DNA from: Myxococcota bacterium
GTDB lineage: Bacteria; Myxococcota_A; UBA796; UBA9615; JAKLKC01
NCBI GenBank assembly: GCA_023150875.1
Contig: JAKLKC010000003.1
Span: forward strand, 1-64,000
Direction of reading: 5' to 3'
Length of the DNA stretch: 64,000 nt
Below the pieces are notes generated by a model that saw only the letters and a list, made by a program, of their open reading frames with translations, was not told where the DNA came from and did no database searches. A program made the position numbers and the translations under genes. Of this stretch, positions 18,013-26,094 are shown one piece after another. The stretch's first letter is position 1, and each line of letters starts with the position of its first letter.

Positions 18013-18573
18013 CTACCCGCCCCCCAGCAAGGACCAACCCTCGACCAGCGACCAGGCGGTGCCCAGCGCCAGCGCCACTCCGTAGGGGACCCCGCGGCTG
18101 TTCGCGGGGTCCAGGGGAACGCGCTCGAAGCCGGGCAGGACGGTGGTCGCGGCGGTGACCAGCACGTTCCGGACGCTCCTGAGGAGGGTGCCGTGCCAGA
18201 TCATCACCGCCAGCGAGAGGAACCCGCCCACCAGCACCCCGTGGAACATCGCGCCCAGGACCTGGGGCCAGCCCACCAGGGCGCCGATGGCGGCCATCAG
18301 CTTGACGTCCCCGCCCTTCACGCCCCCGAACATGAAGATCAGGAAGAATGCGAAGAAGCCGACGGCGGCGCCCGCCGCCGCTCCCCCGAGGGCGCCGGCA
18401 CCCCCCACGGCGGCGGCGAGCACCAGGCCGGCGGCGGCGGCGGGGTAGGTCAGGACGTTCGGGATCCTGCCCCGGCCGAGATCGGTGACGACGGCCGCGA
18501 CCAGGACGAGGGCGAGGACGAGGCGCCGCGGATCGTCGGCGAGGGCCCGAAAAAAAACTGAGGCGTTCGGCAT
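18013..18573 (-). CDS. cpaA: CpaA/TadV-type prepilin peptidase (A24 family)
   Basis: 186 residues, almost entirely membrane spans. The two catalytic aspartates of A24 peptidases are in VVTDLGRGRIPN and in GGVKGGDVKLMAAIG. It cleaves the leader of Flp pilins and pseudopilins on the cytoplasmic side of the inner membrane, at the G|xxxxE junctions seen in the two pilins at 18671 and 18915 and in the TadE proteins. It is divergent from the pilins, the usual layout of compact Tad loci. Confidence 0.92.
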   Translation of the reverse strand: MPNASVFFRALADDPRRLVLALVLVAAVVTDLGRGRIPNVLTYPAAAAGLVLAAAVGGAGALGGAAAGAAVGFFAFFLIFMFGGVKGGDVKLMAAIGALVGWPQVLGAMFHGVLVGGFLSLAVMIWHGTLLRSVRNVLVTAATTVLPGFERVPLDPANSRGVPYGVALALGTAWSLVEGWSLLGGG

Positions 18574-18581
18574 CTTCGAGC

Positions 18582-18612
18582 TTGCGCGCTTCCCCGCTTC
18601 GCGTGCTAGATT
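18582..18612 (+). promoter_or_regulatory. Weak candidate promoter for the Flp pilin genes
   Basis: TTGCGC (18582-18587) and TAGATT (18607-18612) lie upstream of the first pilin, 19 nt apart, slightly wide for sigma70. The position in the gap between cpaA and the pilins is right, but the match is modest. Confidence 0.3.
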
Positions 18613-18670
18613 GCGACCCAGCCGGGCCGCCGCACTCTACCACGCGAGGAGGTCCGGTCTCGACGGGTCG

Positions 18671-18868
18671 ATGACGGAGGAGCACGGGAGCAAGTGGGGG
18701 AACGGGCGGATCGACTGGGCCGGCGAGTCCGGCCAGGCGATGCTCGAGTACGTCCTGGTGGTGATCTTCTCCACCATCGGGATCCTGCTCATCATCGCCA
18801 CGGTGGTCCGGACGCTGCTCGACTACTACCAGATGCAGGCGATCTGGACGTCGCTCCCGTTGATCTGA
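18671..18868 (+). CDS. Flp-type pilin 1
   Basis: 65 residues. A hydrophilic leader of about 20 residues ends at SG, followed by QAMLEYVLVVIFSTIGILL. The Gly-Gln junction, Glu at mature position 5 with a Tyr beside it, and one hydrophobic helix are the Flp pilin signature. Mature length about 44 residues fits the family. ATG at 18671 is the only good start in the frame; the strongest purine-rich stretch (GAGGAGG) lies 20 nt upstream, too far for an ideal ribosome site. Confidence 0.85.
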   Translation: MTEEHGSKWGNGRIDWAGESGQAMLEYVLVVIFSTIGILLIIATVVRTLLDYYQMQAIWTSLPLI

Positions 18869-18914
18869 GCCTTCGACCCGAAGGACGGCGATACGCGTGG
18901 GAGGAGACAACGAG

Positions 18915-19145
18915 ATGATTCGCCACGAGACGCTCGCCGTGTTCGCCGCCCTCGTCAAAGACGGCTTCCGGCGCATCCACGGGGACGAGGAAGGACAGGG
19001 GATGACCGAGTACATCCTCATCGTCGTCTTCGTCGCCATCGCGATCCTGCTCATCCTCGGCGCCTTCCGCGACGAGATCGCCCGCCTCTTCCGCGGGACG
19101 AACTCCGAGCTGCAGGGCGTCGACACCGCTCCGCTCTCGCCCTGA
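18915..19145 (+). CDS. flp: Flp-type pilin 2
   Basis: 76 residues with leader, then EEGQGMTEYILIVVFVAIAI and a polar C-terminus. Cleavage at G|QGMTEY is expected. ATG at 18915 is preferred because GGAGGAG ends 9 nt upstream; a GTG at 18897 is in frame. It lies 46 bp after pilin 1 and they are only distantly alike, so one may be the major subunit and the other minor. The stronger ribosome site argues for this one as the major pilin. Confidence 0.88.
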   Translation: MIRHETLAVFAALVKDGFRRIHGDEEGQGMTEYILIVVFVAIAILLILGAFRDEIARLFRGTNSELQGVDTAPLSP

Positions 19146-19160
19146 TCGCGGAACGAGGAT

Positions 19161-19192
19161 CGCCGCCACCGAGGGGAATCCCGGTGGCGGCG
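19161..19192 (+). terminator. GC-rich hairpin after the pilin genes
   Basis: Perfect 11-bp inverted repeat CGCCGCCACCG / CGGTGGCGGCG with a 10-nt loop, 16 bp after the stop of pilin 2. There is no T-run, so it may stop transcription weakly or protect the 3' end of the pilin mRNA. Confidence 0.45.
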
Positions 19193-19287
19193 GTCCGGCC
19201 GGGCGGCGGCGTCCCGGGAGCCCGGTGCGGGAGCGGCGGGGGCCGTGTCGCGGCGTGCGGGACCGCGCTATGATGGCGCGCGATGCC

Positions 19288-19653
19288 TCACGCCGCCGGA
19301 TCGAATCGAAGCCTGTCCCCCCGCCGGACGCCGGAGGCCGTCCCGGACGGAAGCTCCACCGCGAGGCGGGCGTTCCGGACCATGCGTGTCGCCCTCCAGG
19401 GGCGGAGGTCCTCGACGACCTCGACGACTTCGCCCTCGCCATCGGTGAACACGACGTCGATGGGGTACCCCATCCAGAACGTGTGCACGCTGTTGCACGG
19501 ATCGATGACCAGCCCTTCGCCCTCCGCGATCCCGGACGTGCCCAGCAGGCCGCGTAGTCGCGTCCAGAACGTGTTCGCGAGGCGCGCCCGGCCGGCGAGC
19601 ACCGCCCCACCCGGCAGGTGCACGACGCGGAGCAGCGGTCGTGGGCTCGTCAT
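19288..19653 (-). CDS. DUF192 family protein
   Basis: 121 residues matching the DUF192 fold: ARLANTFWTRLRGLLGT near the start, then EGLVIDPCNSVHTFWMGYPI, DVVFTDGEGEVVEV and RNARLAVELPSGTA. The family is short and widespread with no settled biochemical role. No clear signal peptide. It is convergent with the pilin genes and divergent from the pseudokinase gene, 63 bp away. Confidence 0.88.
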   Translation of the reverse strand: MTSPRPLLRVVHLPGGAVLAGRARLANTFWTRLRGLLGTSGIAEGEGLVIDPCNSVHTFWMGYPIDVVFTDGEGEVVEVVEDLRPWRATRMVRNARLAVELPSGTASGVRRGDRLRFDPAA

Positions 19654-19716
19654 GGCGCGGCAGCCTACACGGGGTGAGGCCCTCTCCGCACCCCCCCACC
19701 GCGACGGGGGCCGGAG

Positions 19717-22395
19717 GTGAGCCCCACGGGGCGCAGGCGCCTCATCGTCGCCGGGCGGGTGGCCTCGGGACCGGTGGCCGACGTCCACATGGGCCTGCTG
19801 GAGGGGGCCGTGGCACGCCAGGTGGCGGTGAAGGTGCTGCGGGCGCCCTTCGCCACCGATCCCCGGGTGGTGGAAGCCTTCCGTCGGGGCTGCGCGATCC
19901 AGCAGGACATCGTCCACCCGGGCGTGATGGGGGTGGTGGACGTGTCGGAGCACGACGCCCGCCCCTGCGCGATCCTCCCCAAGGCCGACGCCCTCCCCGC
20001 CGCTTCGTGGCTCCGGGGGGGGGACGGCGTGCCCCGCGCCCTGCCCCTGGTCGCCTCCCTCTCCCTCGCCCACGAGGTGCTGGAGGTGCTGGAGGCGGTC
20101 CATTCCCTGGGCGTGGCCCACGGCCAGCTCCGCCCCGCCAACCTGTGGGTCGACGCCCGCGGCCGGGTGCAGGTCTCCGACATCTGCCCGGACCGGCCCG
20201 CCTCCGCGGCCCCCTCCCCCTGGACCTCCCCCGAGCAGGCGGTCGGGGACTCGGCGTCGGCGCCCTCGGACCTCTTCGCGGTGGGGGCGCTGCTCTACGA
20301 GGGCCTCACCGGTCTCTCCCTCCTGCCGGCGAGCCCGGTGGCGGCGCTGGCGGCCCTGGACGGGTTCGAGATCGGTGGCCGCCTGGGGGCCCTGCCCGGC
20401 CTGATCTCCCAGGTGGTGGCGCGACTCCTCTCCCGAGACCCCGCGGAGCGCGGGGATGCCGCCGCGGCCCGGGAGGAGATCCGCCGTGCCGCCGCGGTGA
20501 TGGGCCTGGACCCCGGCCCCACGGCCCTCGCCGCCGCCCTGGCCCCGCTGCCGCCGACGGAGCCCTGCCCCCCCGCCTTTCCGCCCCCCCGCGCGGCCCC
20601 GGCCCCGATCCCCGAGCCCGCGCCGGGGCCCCCCGCGCCCCCGCCGCGGCCGGCGCCCGGGGGGCCCCCTCCCCTCGCCCACCGCCTGCACGGCGGGGCC
20701 GCGCCGCCGCCAGCCGTGGCCGAGCTGGACCTGGAGCCGTTGGCGCCCCTCCCCCGGGAGGGCACCGGGGGCCGAGCCCGCCACGGCGAGGTCCCGTGGG
20801 TGGCGGACCTGCTGCCCGACGTCGATGACGCCCCCCACGGGGAGCCCGACGCCCCTGGGGCGGAGGGCGACATCGACCTCCTGCCCCACGACGACGAGGC
20901 CCCTGCTCCCGTCGGGACCGGTCCCGGGGACGGCGACGACGCCGACGGCTCGGCCGAGATCGACCTCGAGGGGGCCGCGGTCGTCTCCGGCATCGCCGCC
21001 GGTGCCCCGGCCCCGAGCCCCTCCGGCGACGGCGGTGGAGCTGACGAACCGGACCTGGAGCTGGAGGGCCATCCCGCGTCGTCCCGGGGCGAGGGGGTCG
21101 GGCCTGCTGGGCCGGGGCTCCCGCCGCCCGAGGAGTCGGAGCGCACCGTCGTCTACGCGCCACCGCCACCGCCGCCGCCCCCGGCCCCGACCCTCGGGAA
21201 GGTGGCGCCGGGCCCCGCTCCCCTTCCCGCTCCCCGGGAAGGGCGCCCCGCGCCCGCGAAGACGCCGCCTCGCCCGGCGGCGCCTCCCCCGCCCGCGCCC
21301 CGCGCCGCGGCGGTGCCCCGCCGCTCCTCCCTCCCCCGCGCCCTGTGGCTGGTGCCCCTGGTCGCGCTGGCCGCCACCGTGGCCGCGGTCATCCGGCTCC
21401 GCGCTCCGGACCCGGGCTCCGCCCCGGACGCGGGCGGGCAGGCCCTCATCGCCGATCCCGGCAGCATCCAGATCGGCGCGGACGAGCAGGCCCGGGCCCC
21501 CACCGCTCCCGCCGAGGCGTCCACGCCGGACGCGGCCGCGGGAGCGGGCGGGGGCGAGGCGTCCAGGCCCCCCCGCGGGGAACGCCCCCCCCGCAGGTCC
21601 ATCGTGGACCGCGCCCTCGCCACCCTCCGGGGGGAGCCCGCCCGGCCTCCCCCGGCGGCCGTCGCCCCACCCGTTCGCGGAGGGGACGGCCCGGTCGTCC
21701 GCGCCGACCGGGGGGGGAGCGGAGATCCCCGGCCGGCCTACGTCCCCGCGCCTCCGGAGCCCGCCCCGGCGCCCGTGGCGGTGGTCGAGCCCGCCCCGAC
21801 CCGACCGGCCCCGCCCGGCGCCGAGCCGGACTTCGACCCCGCCGCCGCCGGTGTCCGGATCGCCTCCCTGACGGCGCCGGCCCAGGCCGGGAAGCTCGTC
21901 TCGGACGACGTCCGCTTCCTGCGCTCGGTCCCGGCGGCGAGCCCGTCCTTCCGGGCGTCCCGCCTGCTGCTCCTGACCCACCTCGACCGCAACGGGGACA
22001 AGGAGGGCCACTGCCGGGCGACCAAGGACCTCTTCGACCGTCCCGAGCATCGCAACGACCCCGAGGTCATGCTGGAGATGGCGAAGTGCCACCAGTCCCG
22101 CAAGCAGTACCAGTCGGCGGTGAACGTCGCCGAGGACGCGCTGCGGAACATCCAGTCGATGCCCAGGTCGGTGCGCTACGGCGGAACGGTCACGCTGCTG
22201 GAGGTGCTCGCCCGGAGCTACCGCAGCCTGTGGAGCCAGAGCGCGCGCAACCTCGCCGAGCCCGACGAGACGCTGCTGGACGCGTCGATCCGCTACTGGG
22301 AGAAGCTCGAGCTCGCGGCCCGTGAGGACTGGCGAAAGGCCATGGCCCGCAAGGAGATCGACGATCTCAAGCGGCGCCAGGAGGGGGCGTTGTGA
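19717..22395 (+). CDS. Pseudokinase-like membrane protein with TPR-like C-terminus
   Basis: 892 residues, GTG start. Residues 10-270 follow a Ser/Thr kinase fold: VAVKVL with Lys39, HSLGVAHGQLRPANLWVD, SPWTSPEQAVG, SDLFAVGALLYEGLTG. Key residues are missing. The HRD Asp is replaced in HGQLRPANL, DFG is replaced by SDIC, and the Gly-rich loop is weak (ASGPVADVH). Catalysis is therefore unlikely. A Pro/Ala-rich, acid-rich linker of about 270 residues leads to one membrane span (LWLVPLVALAATVAAVIRL, about 545) and a helical C-terminus with TPR-like pattern. It overlaps the true kinase gene by 4 bp, so the pair is probably co-translated and may act together. Confidence 0.85.
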   Translation: MSPTGRRRLIVAGRVASGPVADVHMGLLEGAVARQVAVKVLRAPFATDPRVVEAFRRGCAIQQDIVHPGVMGVVDVSEHDARPCAILPKADALPAASWLRGGDGVPRALPLVASLSLAHEVLEVLEAVHSLGVAHGQLRPANLWVDARGRVQVSDICPDRPASAAPSPWTSPEQAVGDSASAPSDLFAVGALLYEGLTGLSLLPASPVAALAALDGFEIGGRLGALPGLISQVVARLLSRDPAERGDAAAAREEIRRAAAVMGLDPGPTALAAALAPLPPTEPCPPAFPPPRAAPAPIPEPAPGPPAPPPRPAPGGPPPLAHRLHGGAAPPPAVAELDLEPLAPLPREGTGGRARHGEVPWVADLLPDVDDAPHGEPDAPGAEGDIDLLPHDDEAPAPVGTGPGDGDDADGSAEIDLEGAAVVSGIAAGAPAPSPSGDGGGADEPDLELEGHPASSRGEGVGPAGPGLPPPEESERTVVYAPPPPPPPPAPTLGKVAPGPAPLPAPREGRPAPAKTPPRPAAPPPPAPRAAAVPRRSSLPRALWLVPLVALAATVAAVIRLRAPDPGSAPDAGGQALIADPGSIQIGADEQARAPTAPAEASTPDAAAGAGGGEASRPPRGERPPRRSIVDRALATLRGEPARPPPAAVAPPVRGGDGPVVRADRGGSGDPRPAYVPAPPEPAPAPVAVVEPAPTRPAPPGAEPDFDPAAAGVRIASLTAPAQAGKLVSDDVRFLRSVPAASPSFRASRLLLLTHLDRNGDKEGHCRATKDLFDRPEHRNDPEVMLEMAKCHQSRKQYQSAVNVAEDALRNIQSMPRSVRYGGTVTLLEVLARSYRSLWSQSARNLAEPDETLLDASIRYWEKLELAAREDWRKAMARKEIDDLKRRQEGAL

Positions 22396-23948
22396 GCCCG
22401 CCTCCCGCCGTGGGGCCGTTCCAGATCCTCGGCGAGATCGGCAAGGGGAGCATGGGGACGGTCTACCTCGCCCGCAAGGGGAGCGGGACCGAGCTGGGCC
22501 GTCCGGTGGCGCTGAAGCGCCTGCACCCCGAGCACCTGAAGGAGCTCGCCAACCTGCGCTCCTTCGTGCGGGAGGCGGAGATCGGGATCACCCTCAACCA
22601 CCACAACGTGGTGGCGGTGCAGGAGCTGATCCCCGACGGCGAGGGCTTCGCCATCACCATGGAGTACGTCGACGGCGTGGACCTCCGTCGCATCCTCCGC
22701 CACACCTCCAGCCTCGGCCAGCGGCTCCCCCTCCCCATCGCCCTGGAGGTCCTGGAGCAGGCGTGCCTGGGCCTGGACCACGCCCACCAGCCCGACCCCC
22801 TCCTCGGCCGCCCCTCCCTGGTCCACCGGGACTTCAAGCCCGCCAACGTGATGGTCACCCGCTCCGGCCTCGTGAAGGTCATGGACTTCGGGATCGCCCG
22901 CCTCGCCGGGCTCGACCACGTCCAGGACGACGGGACCGCGGGGGGCACCATCAAGGGCACGCCCCGCTACATGTCGCCGGAGCAGGCGCGGGGGGAGGCC
23001 ATCGGTCCCGCCGCCGACATCTTCTCCGCCGGGCTGGTCCTCTTCGAGTGCGTGACGGGGGAGCGCTTCTACCGGTCCTCGGAGTTCCTCGCCCTGCTGC
23101 GGGAGGCCCAGGAGGCGGACGTCGCCGGCAACCTCCGCCGCGCCTCGACCCTCCCCCGGGGGATCTTCGCCGCGCTGCGCCGCGCCCTGGACCCCGATCC
23201 CGCGCGGAGGCACGGCCGGGCGCTGGATCTCGCCGAGGAGCTCCGGATCCAGCGCCGCCGCCTCAAGGAAGGCGAGTCCCTCGTGACGTTCGCGGGGCGG
23301 ATCTGCGAGACCCTGGCCCAGCCCGCCCGCGCCGAGGGGCCCGCCCGCGCGCCGGGCGAGGACAGCGGCGGCTCCCGGGCCCAGGGCGCCCCGGCTCCGT
23401 CGATCTCCACCCTGGCCCGGGGCTGGAACACCCTCTCCCACGCCGCCCTCTCCGAGACCGCCGCCCGGGCGGTGGCCGCGGCCGAGGCGACGGACGTGCC
23501 GGAAGGGATCGGGACGGCGCCGGCGACCGACTCCGAGCGGCCGGGCCGCGCGCCCACGCCGGACGCAACCGCCGCACCCGGAGACGGCGTCGTCCCCGCC
23601 GACGCGCCACCCGTCGACCCGCCCCGGCGCTCGGGCCTCATGCTGGTGCTGGCGACGGTCCTCTCGGTGGCCGCCGCCATGGTGGCGTGGATGCTGGTGC
23701 TGACGAAGCCGGAGCAGGTCAAGCCCATCGAGCTGTACGTCGATCCCCCCGCCGCCGTCGTCTCCGTGGGCGGCAAGGACCTGGCCGTCTCGGAGAGCTA
23801 CCGCCTCCCGCCGCCCCCTCCGGGGGGCACGCTGGAGGTCCTGGTGAGGGCCGAGGGGTTCGCGCCGCGGCTGGAGACCCTCCGTCCCGAAGAGGCGGGC
23901 CAGCGGCGGATGATCGCGCTGGAGAAGAAGACCCCCTCTCCTCCCTGA
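22392..23948 (+). CDS. Ser/Thr protein kinase with PEGA-like C-terminus
   Basis: 518 residues. Intact kinase domain (about 8-285): GEIGKGSMGTVYLA, VALKRL with Lys42, VHRDFKPANVMV, VMDFGIARL, GTPRYMSPEQARG, DIFSAGLVLFECVTGE. A Pro/Ala-rich linker precedes one membrane span (LMLVLATVLSVAAAMVAWML) and an extracytoplasmic PEGA-type domain (ELYVDPPAAVVSVGGKDL). The kinase faces the cytoplasm and the PEGA part the periplasm. The three FHA proteins of the neighbouring Tad operon are natural readers of its phosphothreonines, though no direct link is shown. GTG start overlaps the upstream stop. Confidence 0.93.
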   Translation: MSPPPAVGPFQILGEIGKGSMGTVYLARKGSGTELGRPVALKRLHPEHLKELANLRSFVREAEIGITLNHHNVVAVQELIPDGEGFAITMEYVDGVDLRRILRHTSSLGQRLPLPIALEVLEQACLGLDHAHQPDPLLGRPSLVHRDFKPANVMVTRSGLVKVMDFGIARLAGLDHVQDDGTAGGTIKGTPRYMSPEQARGEAIGPAADIFSAGLVLFECVTGERFYRSSEFLALLREAQEADVAGNLRRASTLPRGIFAALRRALDPDPARRHGRALDLAEELRIQRRRLKEGESLVTFAGRICETLAQPARAEGPARAPGEDSGGSRAQGAPAPSISTLARGWNTLSHAALSETAARAVAAAEATDVPEGIGTAPATDSERPGRAPTPDATAAPGDGVVPADAPPVDPPRRSGLMLVLATVLSVAAAMVAWMLVLTKPEQVKPIELYVDPPAAVVSVGGKDLAVSESYRLPPPPPGGTLEVLVRAEGFAPRLETLRPEEAGQRRMIALEKKTPSPP

Positions 23949-24105
23949 TCCGTCCCCCGCCCGGGCCTCCGGGCCCCGCCTCCGGACCGCGCCCCAGGCC
24001 AGGCCTCTCCCGATCCGCGGCCCCCACGCCCGGGCCCCACTCCGCTTTTCCCTTCTAGATCAATGACTTGCCGACTTGTTGCCGCCGGGTCGGTCCGGTA
24101 CCCTC

Positions 24106-24136
24106 CCGGGGCGGCCCGTGGACCTGGCCGCCCCGG
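24106..24136. repeat. Perfect 11-bp hairpin in the 5' leader of the beta-helix gene
   Basis: CCGGGGCGGCC and GGCCGCCCCGG are separated by 9 nt, 79 bp before the ATG at 24215 and about 160 bp after the kinase stop. With no T-run it could be a weak terminator for the kinase operon or an mRNA leader structure. The rest of the 266-bp gap (23949-24214) shows nothing clear. Confidence 0.4.
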
Positions 24137-24214
24137 ACCCCGCGGAGCCGCGGTGGCCCGAGTGTGAACACCGCCCGGCCGCCCCCGCGGCGCCGGCGCC
24201 CCGAGGAACCAACG

Positions 24215-25816
24215 ATGCCCATCCAGCGGCGCGACCGCGCGCTCGCGGGCGGAGCCTTCCGCCCGCCCCGCCCCCTCCCTCCCCTCCACCTCGCCTCCCC
24301 CCGCCGGGCCGCCCTCGCCGCCCTGGGGCTGGTGGCCCTCCTGGCGTCCTCCGCCGGGGCCGCGGACCTGCACGTCGGGAACGGCCAGGCCTACGCCGAC
24401 CTCGCCGACGCCCTGGCCCAGGCCGAGACCGGGGACCGCGTCCTGCTGCACGCCGGCCAGTACGTCGGCAACTACGAGGTGACGCGCCCCGTCGAGATCC
24501 TCGGGGTCGAGGACGGCGTGGTGCTGGAGGCCGAGAACGGCAACGTGCTGAACCTCTCCGCCTCCGCCTCGGGCAGCTCCGTCTCCCGCCTCGCCGTCCA
24601 GGGGGGATCGGGGGTGGTGGGCGGCGCCATCTCCGCACAGGGCGGCGCGTTCCGGTTCGAGCGCCTCGTCGTCCGCGAGGGGGAGGCCACCGTCGCCGGC
24701 GGCGGCCTCGCCTGCCAGGACGCGGACTGCACCCTCGTCTCGTGCGCGTTCTTCCACAACGAGGCCGGGAGCCACGGCGGCGGCGTCGCCCTGTACGGCG
24801 GCACCCTCTCCGTCACCCGCGGCATCTACGCGGGGAACACGGCGGGGATGCTGGGGGGAGGCGTGTATGCCGTGGACTCGACGAAGGTCTCCGTGGACTC
24901 CGCCCGCTTCCTCGGCAACACCGCCGAGGAGGGCTCGGGCGCCGGCTTCTTCGTGGGGGACAGCTCCGGGGTGACGGTGACCCGCGGCGTCTTCCAGGGC
25001 AACCACTCCCACGAGATGGGGGCGGCGATCTCCCTGACCAACTCCACCGGCATCGTCCGAGGCAACCTCGTGGAGCACAACGAGGCCGACCTCGACGTCG
25101 GCGGGATCGCCTCGATGACCAGCGACTTCGAGATCTCGAACAACGTCGTCCGCTGGAACACGTGCAGCATCGCCGCGGGGGGGATCTACTTCATCACCAC
25201 CCCGGGCGGGACGATCCGCAACAACGTCGTCTACGGCAACGAGGCCGGGCAGACCGCGGGGGGGATCCTCATCGAGGACGGGATCGGCGACATCTACAAC
25301 AACGTCGTCGCCTACAACGACGCCGTCCGGGGCGGGGGCGGGATCATGATGGGCCGGGGCGGCTGGGGCACCGTGGCCCAGAACACCGTCATCGGCAACT
25401 CGTCGGGCGACCTCAACACCGACGGGATCAGCGCGATCTCGGAGTCCGACTTCCTCGTCTGGAACAACCTCGTGGTGGCCAACGAGGACTCGGGCCTGTT
25501 CGGCGAGGACTCCCGGGAGGTGCGGATCGCCTACAACGACTCGTGGGGCAACGGCGCGGCGGTGATGGACTACTCGGGCGAGGCCGACGCCGAGGAGGGG
25601 CGGAACGGGAACATCAGCGCCGATCCCCTCTTCGAGTCCCTGGCCCTGACCGGCGACCTCGCCGACGACGACCTCCGCATCGCCCCGGGAAGCCCCGTCA
25701 TCGACGCCGGGGACCCGGCGGTCCAGGACCCCGACGGCAGCCGGAGCGACATCGGCGCCTTCGGCGGGCCGTGGGGAGACGACTGGTCCGACCTGCCCGT
25801 GGACTTCGGCTGGTAG
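24215..25816 (+). CDS. Secreted right-handed parallel beta-helix protein
   Basis: 533 residues. An unusually long basic N-terminal region precedes the signal core (AALGLVALLASSAGAADL). The mature part opens with YADLADALAQAETGDRVLL and then runs through some 12 beta-helix turns with Asn ladders (ISNNVVRWNTCS, IRNNVVYGNEAG, IYNNVVAYNDA). It closes with SPVIDAGDPAVQDPDGS and DIGAFGG. ATG at 24215 has GAGGA 7 nt upstream; the open frame extends upstream but without signal-peptide logic. Same class as the gene at 1811; likely surface or extracellular polysaccharide binding, enzyme activity unknown. Confidence 0.87.
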   Translation: MPIQRRDRALAGGAFRPPRPLPPLHLASPRRAALAALGLVALLASSAGAADLHVGNGQAYADLADALAQAETGDRVLLHAGQYVGNYEVTRPVEILGVEDGVVLEAENGNVLNLSASASGSSVSRLAVQGGSGVVGGAISAQGGAFRFERLVVREGEATVAGGGLACQDADCTLVSCAFFHNEAGSHGGGVALYGGTLSVTRGIYAGNTAGMLGGGVYAVDSTKVSVDSARFLGNTAEEGSGAGFFVGDSSGVTVTRGVFQGNHSHEMGAAISLTNSTGIVRGNLVEHNEADLDVGGIASMTSDFEISNNVVRWNTCSIAAGGIYFITTPGGTIRNNVVYGNEAGQTAGGILIEDGIGDIYNNVVAYNDAVRGGGGIMMGRGGWGTVAQNTVIGNSSGDLNTDGISAISESDFLVWNNLVVANEDSGLFGEDSREVRIAYNDSWGNGAAVMDYSGEADAEEGRNGNISADPLFESLALTGDLADDDLRIAPGSPVIDAGDPAVQDPDGSRSDIGAFGGPWGDDWSDLPVDFGW

Positions 25817-25968
25817 GTCCCGCCGCGCCGGACCGGCCCGCAAGACCGCGGAGGTGGGGGCGGCGCCGCAGGTCACCCGGCACGCGCGGCCGGCCGACTC
25901 TGGTGCAACACCCCATGCCTATCCGGATGCCACCCAGGGCGGTTCGTGACGACTGCCAGCCGTCGTAA

Positions 25969-26040
25969 TTGGCTCGCCGTCCTTGGCTCGCCCACAGAGG
26001 CACGGAGCGGCCCGTCCGGGGCCCACAGAGAACACAGAGG
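25969..26040. repeat. Short direct repeats downstream of the Tc toxin operon
   Basis: TTGGCTCGCC occurs twice 4 nt apart (25969-25978 and 25983-25992). Directly after come CACAGAGGCACGGAG and CACAGAGAACACAGAGG. From memory, CACAGAG-type tandem words are common intergenic repeats in many bacterial genomes. They sit in the 278-bp gap between two convergent genes, at the 3' boundary of the toxin operon. The rest of that gap is featureless. Confidence 0.45.
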
Positions 26041-26094
26041 GAAGAGCGGGGAGGCCCGGAGCTTGGGGCGGCAAACGGATAGGCAGTCAACACC

